A DNA stretch of 64,000 bases from Massilia rubra (GTDB taxonomy: Bacteria > Pseudomonadota > Gammaproteobacteria > Burkholderiales > Burkholderiaceae_D): NCBI RefSeq assembly GCF_011682065.1, contig NZ_VUYU01000034.1, forward strand, positions 1-64,000. The letters are read 5' to 3'. Positions 8,563 to 16,691 of this stretch are shown here, in pieces. The notes below the pieces were generated by a model that did no database searches, had not been told where the DNA came from, and saw only the letters and a program-made list of their open reading frames with translations. Position numbers and translations under genes: made by a program. Every line of letters begins with the position of its first letter. Within the stretch, counting starts at the first letter, position 1.

Positions 8563-9945
8563 ATGCTGGCTACCAGTACCCACGTCACATTGGCTAATCA
8601 ATATCTGGATCGATTGGCGTTTGGTTGGCAGAGACGCAGTCAGGCACTTGATTCTCATGTGCTTGATGCCGCCGCATTGTCCGCCATAGACCGAGACTTG
8701 CTATCCTATTCACGAGCATTGCGATTAATTGGCAGAACGTCATCCACAGTGATACATGAGCGATTGCTTGAGCCATTAACCCGTGGTGAGTTGTTCGCCA
8801 TCGCACTTCATGCCATCAGCATTCAAGATCAACCGATCCATAGCGCTTGTATTGGTTTAATAAGATCTTTACCGGCTCTGCGTGCTGCCTATGTCGCCGC
8901 ATTGGAATGGACAACATCTGATGGAGCATGGTGGGCTATTTCCGAGTGGCAGCAACCGACCGAAAACCAAACGGGCAAAAGTTCTAGCTTGTTCGATGTG
9001 CTTGCACTGTCTGCTTGTAGTTACCATCCTATGATTTTAGCAAACCTCTGCAATACGCCATGGTGGGAAGGCATAATCAAAGATAGCGACAACCCGTCCG
9101 AAAATTCGGACACAATGTGTACATTAATGCAACTCGCCCTAGCGACACCACATCCAGGGGCAGTAGCTAAAGCGGTGCAGTTTTTGCAATCACCGGTCGC
9201 CCAACTACGCTGCCTTGCCGCAGAAGTCATGCTATGGCGGCACACGAAACAAATCGATACACACGCTGCAAAAGTTGCCGAGCAACATGCCACACGCGTC
9301 TTACTTGAATTATCGACAGGTACAGTTGAGGCAAAAAATATTGCAAGACAGGCTAGCTATGCTTTGGCTTGTTGGAACTTTGCAGAGTTTGATACGGTGT
9401 TAACCGCGCTTGCCGCTCAAACTGAAAAGCTAGACCTTTACTTGCAATCCTTAGGGTGGAGCGGGAATATGCAGCGCGCTCCGGACCTCATTGCATACTT
9501 GGGTGACCCAGTATATGCAAGGAGTGCAGGCGCGGCATTGTCCTTGCTAACGGGTTCCCTTCCTGCTCGTGACGGATGGCAAGCGCAGCCTACCGAATCA
9601 GAGAAAGCACTCATTGATGATCGAGTCGATGCAAGCCCCATCATTCCTGCGGCCAAACCATACGCCAATCTGCCACCGCCAGATCAAGCAGGTTTTGAGC
9701 GCTGGTGGGCGACAAACAAAACGCATCTCAGTTCTAAATCATCCTGGCTAGCAGGTTTGCCATGTACGAATGATAACCTCATTGTGACTTTAAAAAGTGG
9801 TAAATTAGCATGGCGCACCCTCGCGTCACGCCGACTTCACGTGCGCCTACCAGGTGGGGCAAGTCTTAGCACAAGCGCACCAATGCATCAACAGCGTCAT
9901 TGGATAACAAACTGCATCTCAAACTCTAAGGACCGCGCAGCATGA
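8563..9945 (+). CDS. TIGR02270-type T6SS-associated HEAT-like protein
   Basis: This 460-residue protein is all-helical in appearance, with repeated alpha-hairpin units reminiscent of HEAT repeats (for example VQFLQSPVAQLRCLAAEVML). The C-terminal segment PYANLPPPDQAGFERWWATN and a following LAG stretch match what I recall of the TIGR02270 family. That family accompanies vgrG, DUF2169 and PAAR-like genes in many proteobacteria. Its molecular role is not established; a scaffold or chaperone for effector loading is a reasonable guess. The stop overlaps the next gene's start (ATGA at 9942-9945), indicating translational coupling. A 154-base gap with no visible gene separates it from vgrG. Confidence 0.65.
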   Translation: MLATSTHVTLANQYLDRLAFGWQRRSQALDSHVLDAAALSAIDRDLLSYSRALRLIGRTSSTVIHERLLEPLTRGELFAIALHAISIQDQPIHSACIGLIRSLPALRAAYVAALEWTTSDGAWWAISEWQQPTENQTGKSSSLFDVLALSACSYHPMILANLCNTPWWEGIIKDSDNPSENSDTMCTLMQLALATPHPGAVAKAVQFLQSPVAQLRCLAAEVMLWRHTKQIDTHAAKVAEQHATRVLLELSTGTVEAKNIARQASYALACWNFAEFDTVLTALAAQTEKLDLYLQSLGWSGNMQRAPDLIAYLGDPVYARSAGAALSLLTGSLPARDGWQAQPTESEKALIDDRVDASPIIPAAKPYANLPPPDQAGFERWWATNKTHLSSKSSWLAGLPCTNDNLIVTLKSGKLAWRTLASRRLHVRLPGGASLSTSAPMHQQRHWITNCISNSKDRAA

Positions 9946-10244
9946 CGATCTCTCTTAAGACCGAAGCTACTAAAGCTAATGAAGGTACTCCGCATGAGCA
10001 AGGGGAATTTGAAACGCCTTCCTTGGAGTTGAATAATAACGAAGCCCTAGCAGCTCAGCTAGGTGGTTTTGGCGGCCCAGAAGAAGACTTGGTAATAACG
10101 GCGCAACGTAAGATAACGTTGCAGTGCGGCCAGTCAAGCATAACACTGCATGCCAATGGCAAAATAGTCTTACGCGGAGAATATATCGTCAGCGCTGCGG
10201 AAGGAACCAACCGCATCGTGGGCGGGCAGATTGAAATCAACTGA
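9942..10244 (+). CDS. Small VgrG-needle-tip-like protein (gp5 C-terminal repeat type)
   Basis: This 100-residue protein has a polar, disordered-looking first half (residues 1-45, rich in Glu/Asn). A strand-rich second half follows: DLVITAQRKITLQCGQSSIT, then HANGKIVLRGEYIVSAAEG and a closing GGQIEIN. That pattern resembles the terminal beta-helix strands of VgrG itself, whose last residues here read DGKILINGSKVVVEATG. DUF6484-type proteins in such clusters look similar. It may cap or extend the spike, or act as an adaptor between VgrG and PAAR. It is translationally coupled to the preceding gene and lies 36 bases before the DUF2169 gene. Confidence 0.6.
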   Translation: MTISLKTEATKANEGTPHEQGEFETPSLELNNNEALAAQLGGFGGPEEDLVITAQRKITLQCGQSSITLHANGKIVLRGEYIVSAAEGTNRIVGGQIEIN

Positions 10245-10280
10245 TCTTAAGCGAATTATAAAGAGGACGCAAATATCGTT

Positions 10281-11369
10281 ATGTGGCAACTCGACAACAA
10301 GACCCGTTATGCCGCAGATAATACTTGGATACGTGATGCGGATGGTGCCGAGATTTGGATAGTGTCCGTGAAGGCCACATACGAACTTTTACCCGACGGC
10401 AGCACATGCGTTGCAGGGTATCAAGCTCCGGTAAATAGTGGCTTAGTTATACATGAAGACGGCACAAGCCCACTATTTGAAACCGACTTGGGCCCAGCTA
10501 AAAACGCCACCGATGTCTGGTTGGTCGGCCATGCCCATAGTCAATCTGGTGAGCCCGTACAACGAATGCGTGTAGGCTTCGCCGTGGGATCAGTTGCGCG
10601 CGAAATTCAAGTAATAGGGGATCGTGCAAGGCTCGGTTTTTTGCGCACTGGCGACAGCCAACCAAAACCATTTACAAGAATGCCCCTCACCTGGGGGCGT
10701 GCACTTGGGGGTGGCGGACCAGATTGCAGCACGGGTAATCCAGTTGGTTGTGGCATCGCTAAAAGAGACGACGGGGGCCGCACTATGCCCAATCTAGAGC
10801 ACCTTAGCAGACCGCAAGGTAGCCTTTTCGCCAGTAATGAATCGCAAGGTCTTGGCCCAATGCCGCGTCATTGGCCGATGCGCCGTCAATACGCAGGCAC
10901 GTATGACGATGCTTGGCAAAAAAACCGTGCCCCTCTACCGGCGGCCGATCTTGACCCAAGGCATTGGCAGGTAGCGCCCAAAGAGCAGCAAGCTAAAGGG
11001 CATCTAAAAGGAGGCGAAATGCTGATGCTAAAAGGGCTGACAGTTGCAGGTTTTGCACCAAGTGGCGTCTTTCACAGTCGCCTGCCCAGACTGAGCCTAG
11101 CTTTCAAAACGCTATTCTATGACGGCACCGTAGCCGAGGCACGGAGTGTGATTCATAACGTGATCTTACAGCCCGACGGGGTCGATGGTAGCGGCCCCTT
11201 GGTCAGTGTAGTGCACCACATGGCACTGCCTTGTCATGCCAAGGTAAATAAACTACGCACTACGATAATCACGGAAAAGGATCGTCCTTTAGATCGTGCG
11301 AATCTGCCGCAGCGAGCATCCAATGTCTATCAGATGCCTGCTACACGGAATGAATCGGGGCAGGCATGA
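10281..11369 (+). CDS. DUF2169 family T6SS accessory protein
   Basis: The 362-residue protein starts MWQLDNKTRYAADNTWIRDA and continues IWIVSVKATYEL, a typical DUF2169 opening. Further family-like stretches are TDVWLVGHAH, a region of positively charged strands, and PLTWGRALGGGGPDCS around residue 150. DUF2169 proteins are found between vgrG and PAAR/effector genes and are thought to act as adaptors or chaperones mounting effectors on the spike; this role comes from family knowledge. The stop overlaps the start of the effector gene (ATGA at 11366-11369), which supports cognate pairing. Confidence 0.8.
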   Translation: MWQLDNKTRYAADNTWIRDADGAEIWIVSVKATYELLPDGSTCVAGYQAPVNSGLVIHEDGTSPLFETDLGPAKNATDVWLVGHAHSQSGEPVQRMRVGFAVGSVAREIQVIGDRARLGFLRTGDSQPKPFTRMPLTWGRALGGGGPDCSTGNPVGCGIAKRDDGGRTMPNLEHLSRPQGSLFASNESQGLGPMPRHWPMRRQYAGTYDDAWQKNRAPLPAADLDPRHWQVAPKEQQAKGHLKGGEMLMLKGLTVAGFAPSGVFHSRLPRLSLAFKTLFYDGTVAEARSVIHNVILQPDGVDGSGPLVSVVHHMALPCHAKVNKLRTTIITEKDRPLDRANLPQRASNVYQMPATRNESGQA

Positions 11370-12463
11370 CCGTTACTATCAACGTTAACAATCTCACGCT
11401 TTGCCATCGTGGTAGTAACGGTATCACGCATAACACTCTACCGGACATATGCAAAACACCGGAAAAAGCTATACCGCGGCCATTTGATAACGAGGCTTAC
11501 TCTAAAGACTTGGCTAACGGCACCACGACGGTTTTTGCCGATAAGGGCAATATGATTGCCAACTTCGGTTCAATTTTTGCCAAAAGTTCGTTGGATGGCG
11601 GAGGTTCTTTTGGTGGCATTAAATCCGGCACCTTCCTCGCTGAAGCAGACTTCATTACACATTCGTTTGACGTATTCTTTGAAGGTAAACCTGCTTGCAG
11701 ACTCACCGACAAAATGTGGATGAATCATCGTAACACGGTGAACATGGCTGGTTTAAAGCAAATTACGCTACCTGCACCTCTGATGGAAAAGATTTGTATC
11801 GCAATATGCGAGTGCCGCAAGAAGTATTTCCCCAGCGGAACCGAAATGGCAGAGGTGGCAGAAAAAGCATGGGATGCGATAAGGGGTACTGAGGACTTAA
11901 CGCTGGAAAGTCCTTCAGCTGCCAATGAAACACATCGTCGCCAAGCGTGCTTTGCCGATCAATTTAATAAAAGTGGCTGGGCCTGGATTGGTACAGTACC
12001 GAAAGATCCAAAAGTATTGACTGAAGTACCTTATAAAATTCCTACTGATCTTATTGCTTCAGAGACCGGGCGTACTACTTTTCCTGGCGGCCCTACTGCC
12101 CCTGCTTCAGTTAAGCGTGTCATGAATAAATCCCATGGAAATAAGGGGACTATTGTGATTTGGGACATGGTTACTCTAAAGAATGGAAGCCTGCCAGCCA
12201 CATGGGACAATGTTGATAAAATTGTAGAAATTAAGTTTGCGGGGGACGATTGGACTCCGAATCAATCTAAAGCAATGAAGAACCTTGAAGTCAACGGTAA
12301 ATTGGTAAGAATTGATGAATCAGACTGCGCATGTGACTTAGAAGAAAATGAACAGCGTCGCGAAAATAATAAAGTTATCAAGGAGATCGGGGAAAGCATG
12401 AAAAAGGCTAGCGGTCTTTTTGGACCTCCGGGATTACCAGGTCGGCCTGGATTACCATTTTAG
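11366..12463 (+). CDS. T6SS effector: PAAR-like (DUF4150) domain fused to a PD-(D/E)xK-type nuclease
   Basis: This is a 365-residue two-part protein. Residues 1-130 form the PAAR-like DUF4150 domain (TLPDICKTPEKAIPRPFDNE, SFDVFFEGKPACRLTDKMWM, NHRNTVNMAG), which caps the VgrG needle. The C-terminal half contains IVIWDMV (Asp267), then VDKIVEIKFAGDDW with Glu288 and Lys290, followed by TPNQSKAMKNL. The D...ExK arrangement and the downstream Gln-containing helix fit a restriction-like PD-(D/E)xK or VRR-NUC nuclease fold, so DNA degradation in a rival cell is the likely action. A conserved-looking CAC pair follows. The end of the protein is an odd collagen-like tail (GPPGLPGRPGLPF). Immunity-type genes follow at once, as expected for an effector-immunity pair. 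Confidence 0.8.
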   Translation: MTVTINVNNLTLCHRGSNGITHNTLPDICKTPEKAIPRPFDNEAYSKDLANGTTTVFADKGNMIANFGSIFAKSSLDGGGSFGGIKSGTFLAEADFITHSFDVFFEGKPACRLTDKMWMNHRNTVNMAGLKQITLPAPLMEKICIAICECRKKYFPSGTEMAEVAEKAWDAIRGTEDLTLESPSAANETHRRQACFADQFNKSGWAWIGTVPKDPKVLTEVPYKIPTDLIASETGRTTFPGGPTAPASVKRVMNKSHGNKGTIVIWDMVTLKNGSLPATWDNVDKIVEIKFAGDDWTPNQSKAMKNLEVNGKLVRIDESDCACDLEENEQRRENNKVIKEIGESMKKASGLFGPPGLPGRPGLPF

Positions 12464-12485
12464 TTATCACGAGGAGAAGCAACAC

Positions 12486-13418
12486 ATGAATTTTTCAGAG
12501 TACACTTTGCAAAAAGATGGCATCGTCATATGTGAACCTTGCGTTTGCGTGACGCTATTTTCTGACATAGACTTAGGAGTGCCGGAGGCCCCAGAGATGT
12601 TAGGGCCGTATCGGGCATTTCTTGAATTATTTCAAGATCAGTTAGACTATTGTGTTTTGGATGGTGATCAGGCCCGCGCAAAGGCAATCACCGCAGATCA
12701 TTTGCAGAACCTGCCTAGAGAAATGCAAGATTTAAAGCGACGTAAGCAAGGTGGCGTCATCGCCCTCCTTCGGCATGGTTGCACGCGCCAAGAGAGACGT
12801 GCTCCCACTTTCGAGTTTGATTATAGTAAGATTGGTAAGCCTCATACTTATGTACGGGCCTGCTTCCCGCTTACCTGGTTTGATCAGCATGGATTGGAGG
12901 GAATTGAGCAATACTTAAAAAAGTCACTTAACGGCTTTGCTTTGCAGTCGGGCTACGTTGGCTATTGCTTTGTTTATAATGAAAATTTTGATCGCGAAGT
13001 AGATCCGTATTTTCCGCACTGGTTACAGCGGCATCCGGGGATTATGTGCCCTAGCGGGGCACAGGAAGTCGTATCAATACACGGCTTGACCGATATAGGC
13101 TGGATTACTCTGCTTGGGAAAGATATGGTTGAAAAGATGGGGGGAGCGATCTCACTAGCTTCAGCAATTGCACATATTCCCGGAATTACGATTGACGAGC
13201 TTTCAAACGGTGGCACGATCATTAGGATTGGTAACAACCCCGCGCTCGGTGACACTCATAATGGAGATACGTTGGAAGCATATCGTGCTTTAGGCAAGGT
13301 TCTTAATCCGATACGTAACCGGAATGCTGTCACTACAGGCATGTCAGTTCCCGGCATGCGTGACCGTGATTATCCAGACATGCGTGCCAAATGGCTTGAC
13401 CGGTTTTTTCCAGAGTAA
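12486..13418 (+). CDS. Type VI immunity-family protein (DUF3396), copy 1
   Basis: This 310-residue protein starts at ATG 12486, which follows a GAGGAG ribosome site 22 bases after the effector gene. It is rich in aromatics and shows blocks such as CVCVTLFSDIDLGVPEAPEM, GYVGYCFVYNENFDREVDPY and LLGKDMVEKMGG. The end is RAKWLDRFFPE. I place it in the DUF3396/type VI immunity group from overall pattern and position. Such proteins bind and neutralise a cognate T6SS effector in the cytoplasm of the producer. It is one of three tandem copies, nearly identical over long stretches. Confidence 0.7.
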   Translation: MNFSEYTLQKDGIVICEPCVCVTLFSDIDLGVPEAPEMLGPYRAFLELFQDQLDYCVLDGDQARAKAITADHLQNLPREMQDLKRRKQGGVIALLRHGCTRQERRAPTFEFDYSKIGKPHTYVRACFPLTWFDQHGLEGIEQYLKKSLNGFALQSGYVGYCFVYNENFDREVDPYFPHWLQRHPGIMCPSGAQEVVSIHGLTDIGWITLLGKDMVEKMGGAISLASAIAHIPGITIDELSNGGTIIRIGNNPALGDTHNGDTLEAYRALGKVLNPIRNRNAVTTGMSVPGMRDRDYPDMRAKWLDRFFPE

Positions 13419-13429
13419 ATTTAGTAAAA

Positions 13430-13533
13430 ATGGACACTTCGGATATTCAATTGTCACCTACGGAAACACGCTTCGGAGTTTTCGTTCAATCAGTTGGCAA
13501 TATTTGAACGTCGTCAGAGTTCATCAGCTCTAA
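13430..13533 (+). pseudogene. Remnant of the 317-residue partner gene, internally deleted
   Basis: The sequence opens ATGGACACTTCG like the intact gene at 15689, keeps about 14 codons, then jumps to a stretch matching the intact gene near 16336-16388 (GGxGTTTTCGTTCAAT and onward to GAACGTCG). About 600 bases in between are missing, and the joined frame stops early. It shows that this copy of the immunity-partner unit once had both genes. Confidence 0.75.
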
Positions 13534-13546
13534 ATGGAAATTGCGT

Positions 13547-14479
13547 ATGAAATTTTCTGAATATACTTTGCAAAAAGATGGCATGGTCATATGCGAACCC
13601 TGCGTTTGCGTGACGCTATTTCCTGACACAGACTTAGGAGTGCAGGATACCCCGGAGATGTTAGGGCCGTATCACGCATTTCTTGAAATATTTCAGGATG
13701 AACAGAATTATTGTGTTTTGGATGGCGATCAGGCCCGCGCGCAGGCGATTACTGCAGATCATTTACAAAATCTGCCGAGAGAAATCCAAGATTTAAAACG
13801 ACGCAAGCAAGGTGGCATTGTCGCGTTCCTACGGCACGGCAGCACGCGGCAAGAAAGACGTGCTCCTACTTTGGAATTTTATTACAGCAAGGTTGGCAGG
13901 CCCCATACTTATGTCCGGGCGTGCTTTTCGCTTTCCTGGTTTGATCAACATGGACTAAAGGGAATTGAGCTGTATTTAAAGAAATCACTTAATGGCTTTG
14001 CCTTGCAGGCAGGCTACGTTGGCCTTTGTTTTGTTTATAATGAAAATTTTGATCGCGAAGTTGCTCCTTATTATTCGCAGTGGTTACAGCGTCATCCTGG
14101 AATTATGTGCCCTGGAGCGTCACAGAAAGCTGTGTCAATACACGGGATGACAGATATTGGATGGATTACTTTGCTTGGAAAAAGTATGGTGGAAAAGCTG
14201 GGAGGTATGATGTCGTTTAATGCTGCAGTATCCCATATTCCCGGTGTGACAATTAAGGAGATAGCGGACGGTGGTGCGAGCATTCGGATTGATGATGAAC
14301 CTCATCTAGGTGACACTCAAAAGGGCGACACGTTGGAAGCTTATCGTGCTTTAGGTAAGGTTCTCAATCCCTTGCGTAATCGGAATGCTGTCACTACAGG
14401 TATGTCGGTTCCCGGCATGCTCGAACGTGACCATCCAGGCTTGCGTGCCAAATGGCTGGACCGGTTTTTTCCAGAATAG
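13547..14479 (+). CDS. Type VI immunity-family protein (DUF3396), copy 2
   Basis: This 310-residue protein has exactly the same length as copy 1 and is collinear with it throughout. Differences are scattered substitutions (for example KFSEYTLQKDGMVICEPCVC versus NFSEYTLQKDGIVICEPCVC, and MVEKLGGMMSFNAAVSHIPG). I use ATG 13547 because it aligns with the other copies; an in-frame TTG lies two codons earlier. The ribosome site is weak (GGAAA). The frame is intact, so this copy may be functional, either as redundant immunity or against a related effector variant. Confidence 0.7.
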   Translation: MKFSEYTLQKDGMVICEPCVCVTLFPDTDLGVQDTPEMLGPYHAFLEIFQDEQNYCVLDGDQARAQAITADHLQNLPREIQDLKRRKQGGIVAFLRHGSTRQERRAPTLEFYYSKVGRPHTYVRACFSLSWFDQHGLKGIELYLKKSLNGFALQAGYVGLCFVYNENFDREVAPYYSQWLQRHPGIMCPGASQKAVSIHGMTDIGWITLLGKSMVEKLGGMMSFNAAVSHIPGVTIKEIADGGASIRIDDEPHLGDTQKGDTLEAYRALGKVLNPLRNRNAVTTGMSVPGMLERDHPGLRAKWLDRFFPE

Positions 14480-14489
14480 ATATAGACAA

Positions 14490-14722
14490 TTGAAACTTGG
14501 AACATTCATTTATCATCTACGAAACTAAATTGTTTTGATGAGCAGTGAGTCGCAATTCTTATGCTTGAACTGGATGGTATTGCTCGAAAGACGGATTAAA
14601 GGGTGTGCTTGCGACTTTAAACGCTTGGAGGTTAAAATCCGCCATATTTCCTGCTGAAATAGAAGTGATGACGCTAATTACTCATGTGCAGGATGTGAGC
14701 ATCCATGTTGAGGTGGTTTGAT
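14490..14722 (+). pseudogene. Second remnant of the 317-residue partner gene (5' part only)
   Basis: Alignment by eye with 15689-15920 shows shared blocks: GAACATTCATTTATCATCTACG, ATTGCTCGAAAGACG, CTTGCGACTTTAAACGC, and TTTCCTGCTGAAATAGAAGT. Stops and small deletions interrupt the frame, the start codon is gone, and the 3' two thirds are absent. Confidence 0.75.
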
Positions 14723-14743
14723 TATCACTGGGAATGAGAGATT

Positions 14744-15677
14744 ATGAATTTTTCCGAATATGGTTTGCAAACTGATGGTATCGTCATGTGTGAGCCTTGC
14801 GTTTGCGTGACACTATTTTCTGATGCTGACTTGGGAGTCCCAGACTCCCCAGAGATGTTAGGGCCATATCAGGCATTCCTTGAATTATTCAGAGATGACT
14901 TGAAATATTGTGTTCTGGATGGTGATCAGGCCCGTGCGAAGGCAATCACTGCGGATCATTTACAGAATCTGCCCAGAGAAATGCAAAATCCAAAACGACG
15001 CAAGCAAGGTGGCGTCATCGCCCACCTCTGGTACGGTAGCACGCGCGATGAAATGCGTGCCCCTGCTTTCGAATTCGATTACAGTAAAATTGGCAAACCT
15101 CATACCTATGTACGGGCCTGCTTTCAGCTTCCGTGGTTTGATCAGTATGGGCTAGCGGGAATTGAACAATATTTAAAGAAATCACTTAATGATTTTGCAT
15201 TGCAGTCGGGCTACGTTGGCTTTTGTTTTGTTCACAATGAAAATTTTGATCGCGAACTTGATCCTTATTATTCACAATAGTTACAGCGACACCCAGGAAT
15301 CATGTGCCCTCGCGCGTCACAGAGTGCCGTATTAATACACGGTTTGACCGATATTGGCTGGATTACTTTGCTTGGAAAAAACATGGTGGAAAAGATGGGG
15401 GGGGGTGATCTCGCTTGATTCAGCAGTGGCCCATATTCCAGGAGTGACAATTAGTGAGCTGGCGGACGGTGGCGCGAGCATTCGGATCGGTGATCAACCT
15501 CAGCTGGGTGACACTCATAAAGGCAATACGTTGGAAACGTATCGTGCTTTAGGCAAAGTCCTCAATCCATTACGTAATCGGCATGCTGTCACTACAGGTA
15601 TGTCGGTTCCCGGCATGCGTGAACGTGATCATCCAGGCTTGCGCGCCAAATGGCTTGATCGGTTTTTTCCAGAATAG
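14744..15677 (+). pseudogene. Type VI immunity-family protein (DUF3396), copy 3, inactivated
   Basis: This copy is collinear with copies 1 and 2 but has two lesions. First, the TGG codon found in both other copies (QWLQRHP) is TAG at 15278-15280, ending translation after 178 residues. Second, a run of nine G at about 15407-15415 adds one base relative to the reading frame. After it, the frame continues correctly to the shared terminus RAKWLDRFFPE at 15677. The total length of 934 bases equals the intact 933 plus one. The ATG has a GAATGAGAG upstream. The truncated product lacks the C-terminal 40 percent and is unlikely to be functional. Confidence 0.85.
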
Positions 15678-15688
15678 AGATAAATAAT

Positions 15689-16642
15689 ATGGACACTTCG
15701 AAAATTCAATTATCTTCTACTGAAGTACAGTTTTCTGACAAGCTAGTCGCGGTGCCAACGCTTGAGTTGATCGGGCATTGCTCGAAAGACGAAATAACCA
15801 GTCTACTTGCGACTTTAAACGCCTGGATGTTGAGCGCCGCTCTATTTCCTGCTGAAATAGAAGTAGCGACGCTAATCACTCATGAGCAGGGTATGAATGA
15901 GCATGTTGGCGTTGTGGATGACGTTCTTTTAGATGCCTTGCGATCTGAATTTGTAGATGCAAGTTCACGTCCAATAAGAATGCAACCGGTGACAATCTTA
16001 CTCAATTGCAAACGCGATGCAAATCCAATACGGGCATGCGCTGTCAGTGCACGGTTAACAGTCGGCGATAATTTTTTCCCGGACGATCCGATAACGATCT
16101 CAATTTGCTTGAGATCATCAGATCCAACGGCATGGACAGATTTGAATAAAGCTAGAAAGGTAATCTCATCCATGCTAGAACAAAAATTGTTGTATTCCAC
16201 ATTTGGTTACGGCTTTACATGCGATTTTGAACAGGTGATGGAAGTTAGTCCGGCGATGGAGAATCTGTGTATGCGTTACCTCGGCGTTGACCTCAACGAT
16301 CCGTTTGGTAACTATGCTTTTTATATGCCTCGGGGTTTTCGTTCAATTAATTGGCAAATTGGTATTCCAGAACGTCGGTTGAGTTCATTAGGGCCAGCGC
16401 AAAGCAAAACCCTACTCGCATGTACGACGCTTGAAGACGGCGTGCGCTATTGGAAAACGGGTGAAAAACCATCCATATGCGATCGCAATTCAACGATCGA
16501 TCATCAGGCGATCGCTGAATATGCGGCACTTGACCGGCAGTTGAAATCTCTAAAATTTATGCCCTCTGTTTTGTGGATGCCAAAATGGAGAAGTGATACT
16601 TATGAGCGTTGGCAAAATCGGTGGGAGGAAGTTTCATTTTGA
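15689..16642 (+). CDS. Uncharacterised partner protein of the immunity module
   Basis: This 317-residue protein has no motif I recognise with certainty. The N-terminal part (LSSTEVQFSDKLVAVPTLEL, LLATLNAWMLSAALFPAEIE) looks alpha/beta. The second half contains FGNYAFYMPRGFRSINWQIG and IPERRLSSLG. The sequence is cytosolic, with no signal or membrane segment. It is the only intact copy of a gene whose remnants sit behind DUF3396 copies 1 and 2, so the unit duplicated was immunity gene plus this gene. A second immunity protein or a chaperone for the effector is the best contextual guess. Confidence 0.55.
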   Translation: MDTSKIQLSSTEVQFSDKLVAVPTLELIGHCSKDEITSLLATLNAWMLSAALFPAEIEVATLITHEQGMNEHVGVVDDVLLDALRSEFVDASSRPIRMQPVTILLNCKRDANPIRACAVSARLTVGDNFFPDDPITISICLRSSDPTAWTDLNKARKVISSMLEQKLLYSTFGYGFTCDFEQVMEVSPAMENLCMRYLGVDLNDPFGNYAFYMPRGFRSINWQIGIPERRLSSLGPAQSKTLLACTTLEDGVRYWKTGEKPSICDRNSTIDHQAIAEYAALDRQLKSLKFMPSVLWMPKWRSDTYERWQNRWEEVSF

Positions 16643-16691
16643 CTGAACAGCATGAATTACACCCCCTGTTCAATTAAAAAATGCCGACATT

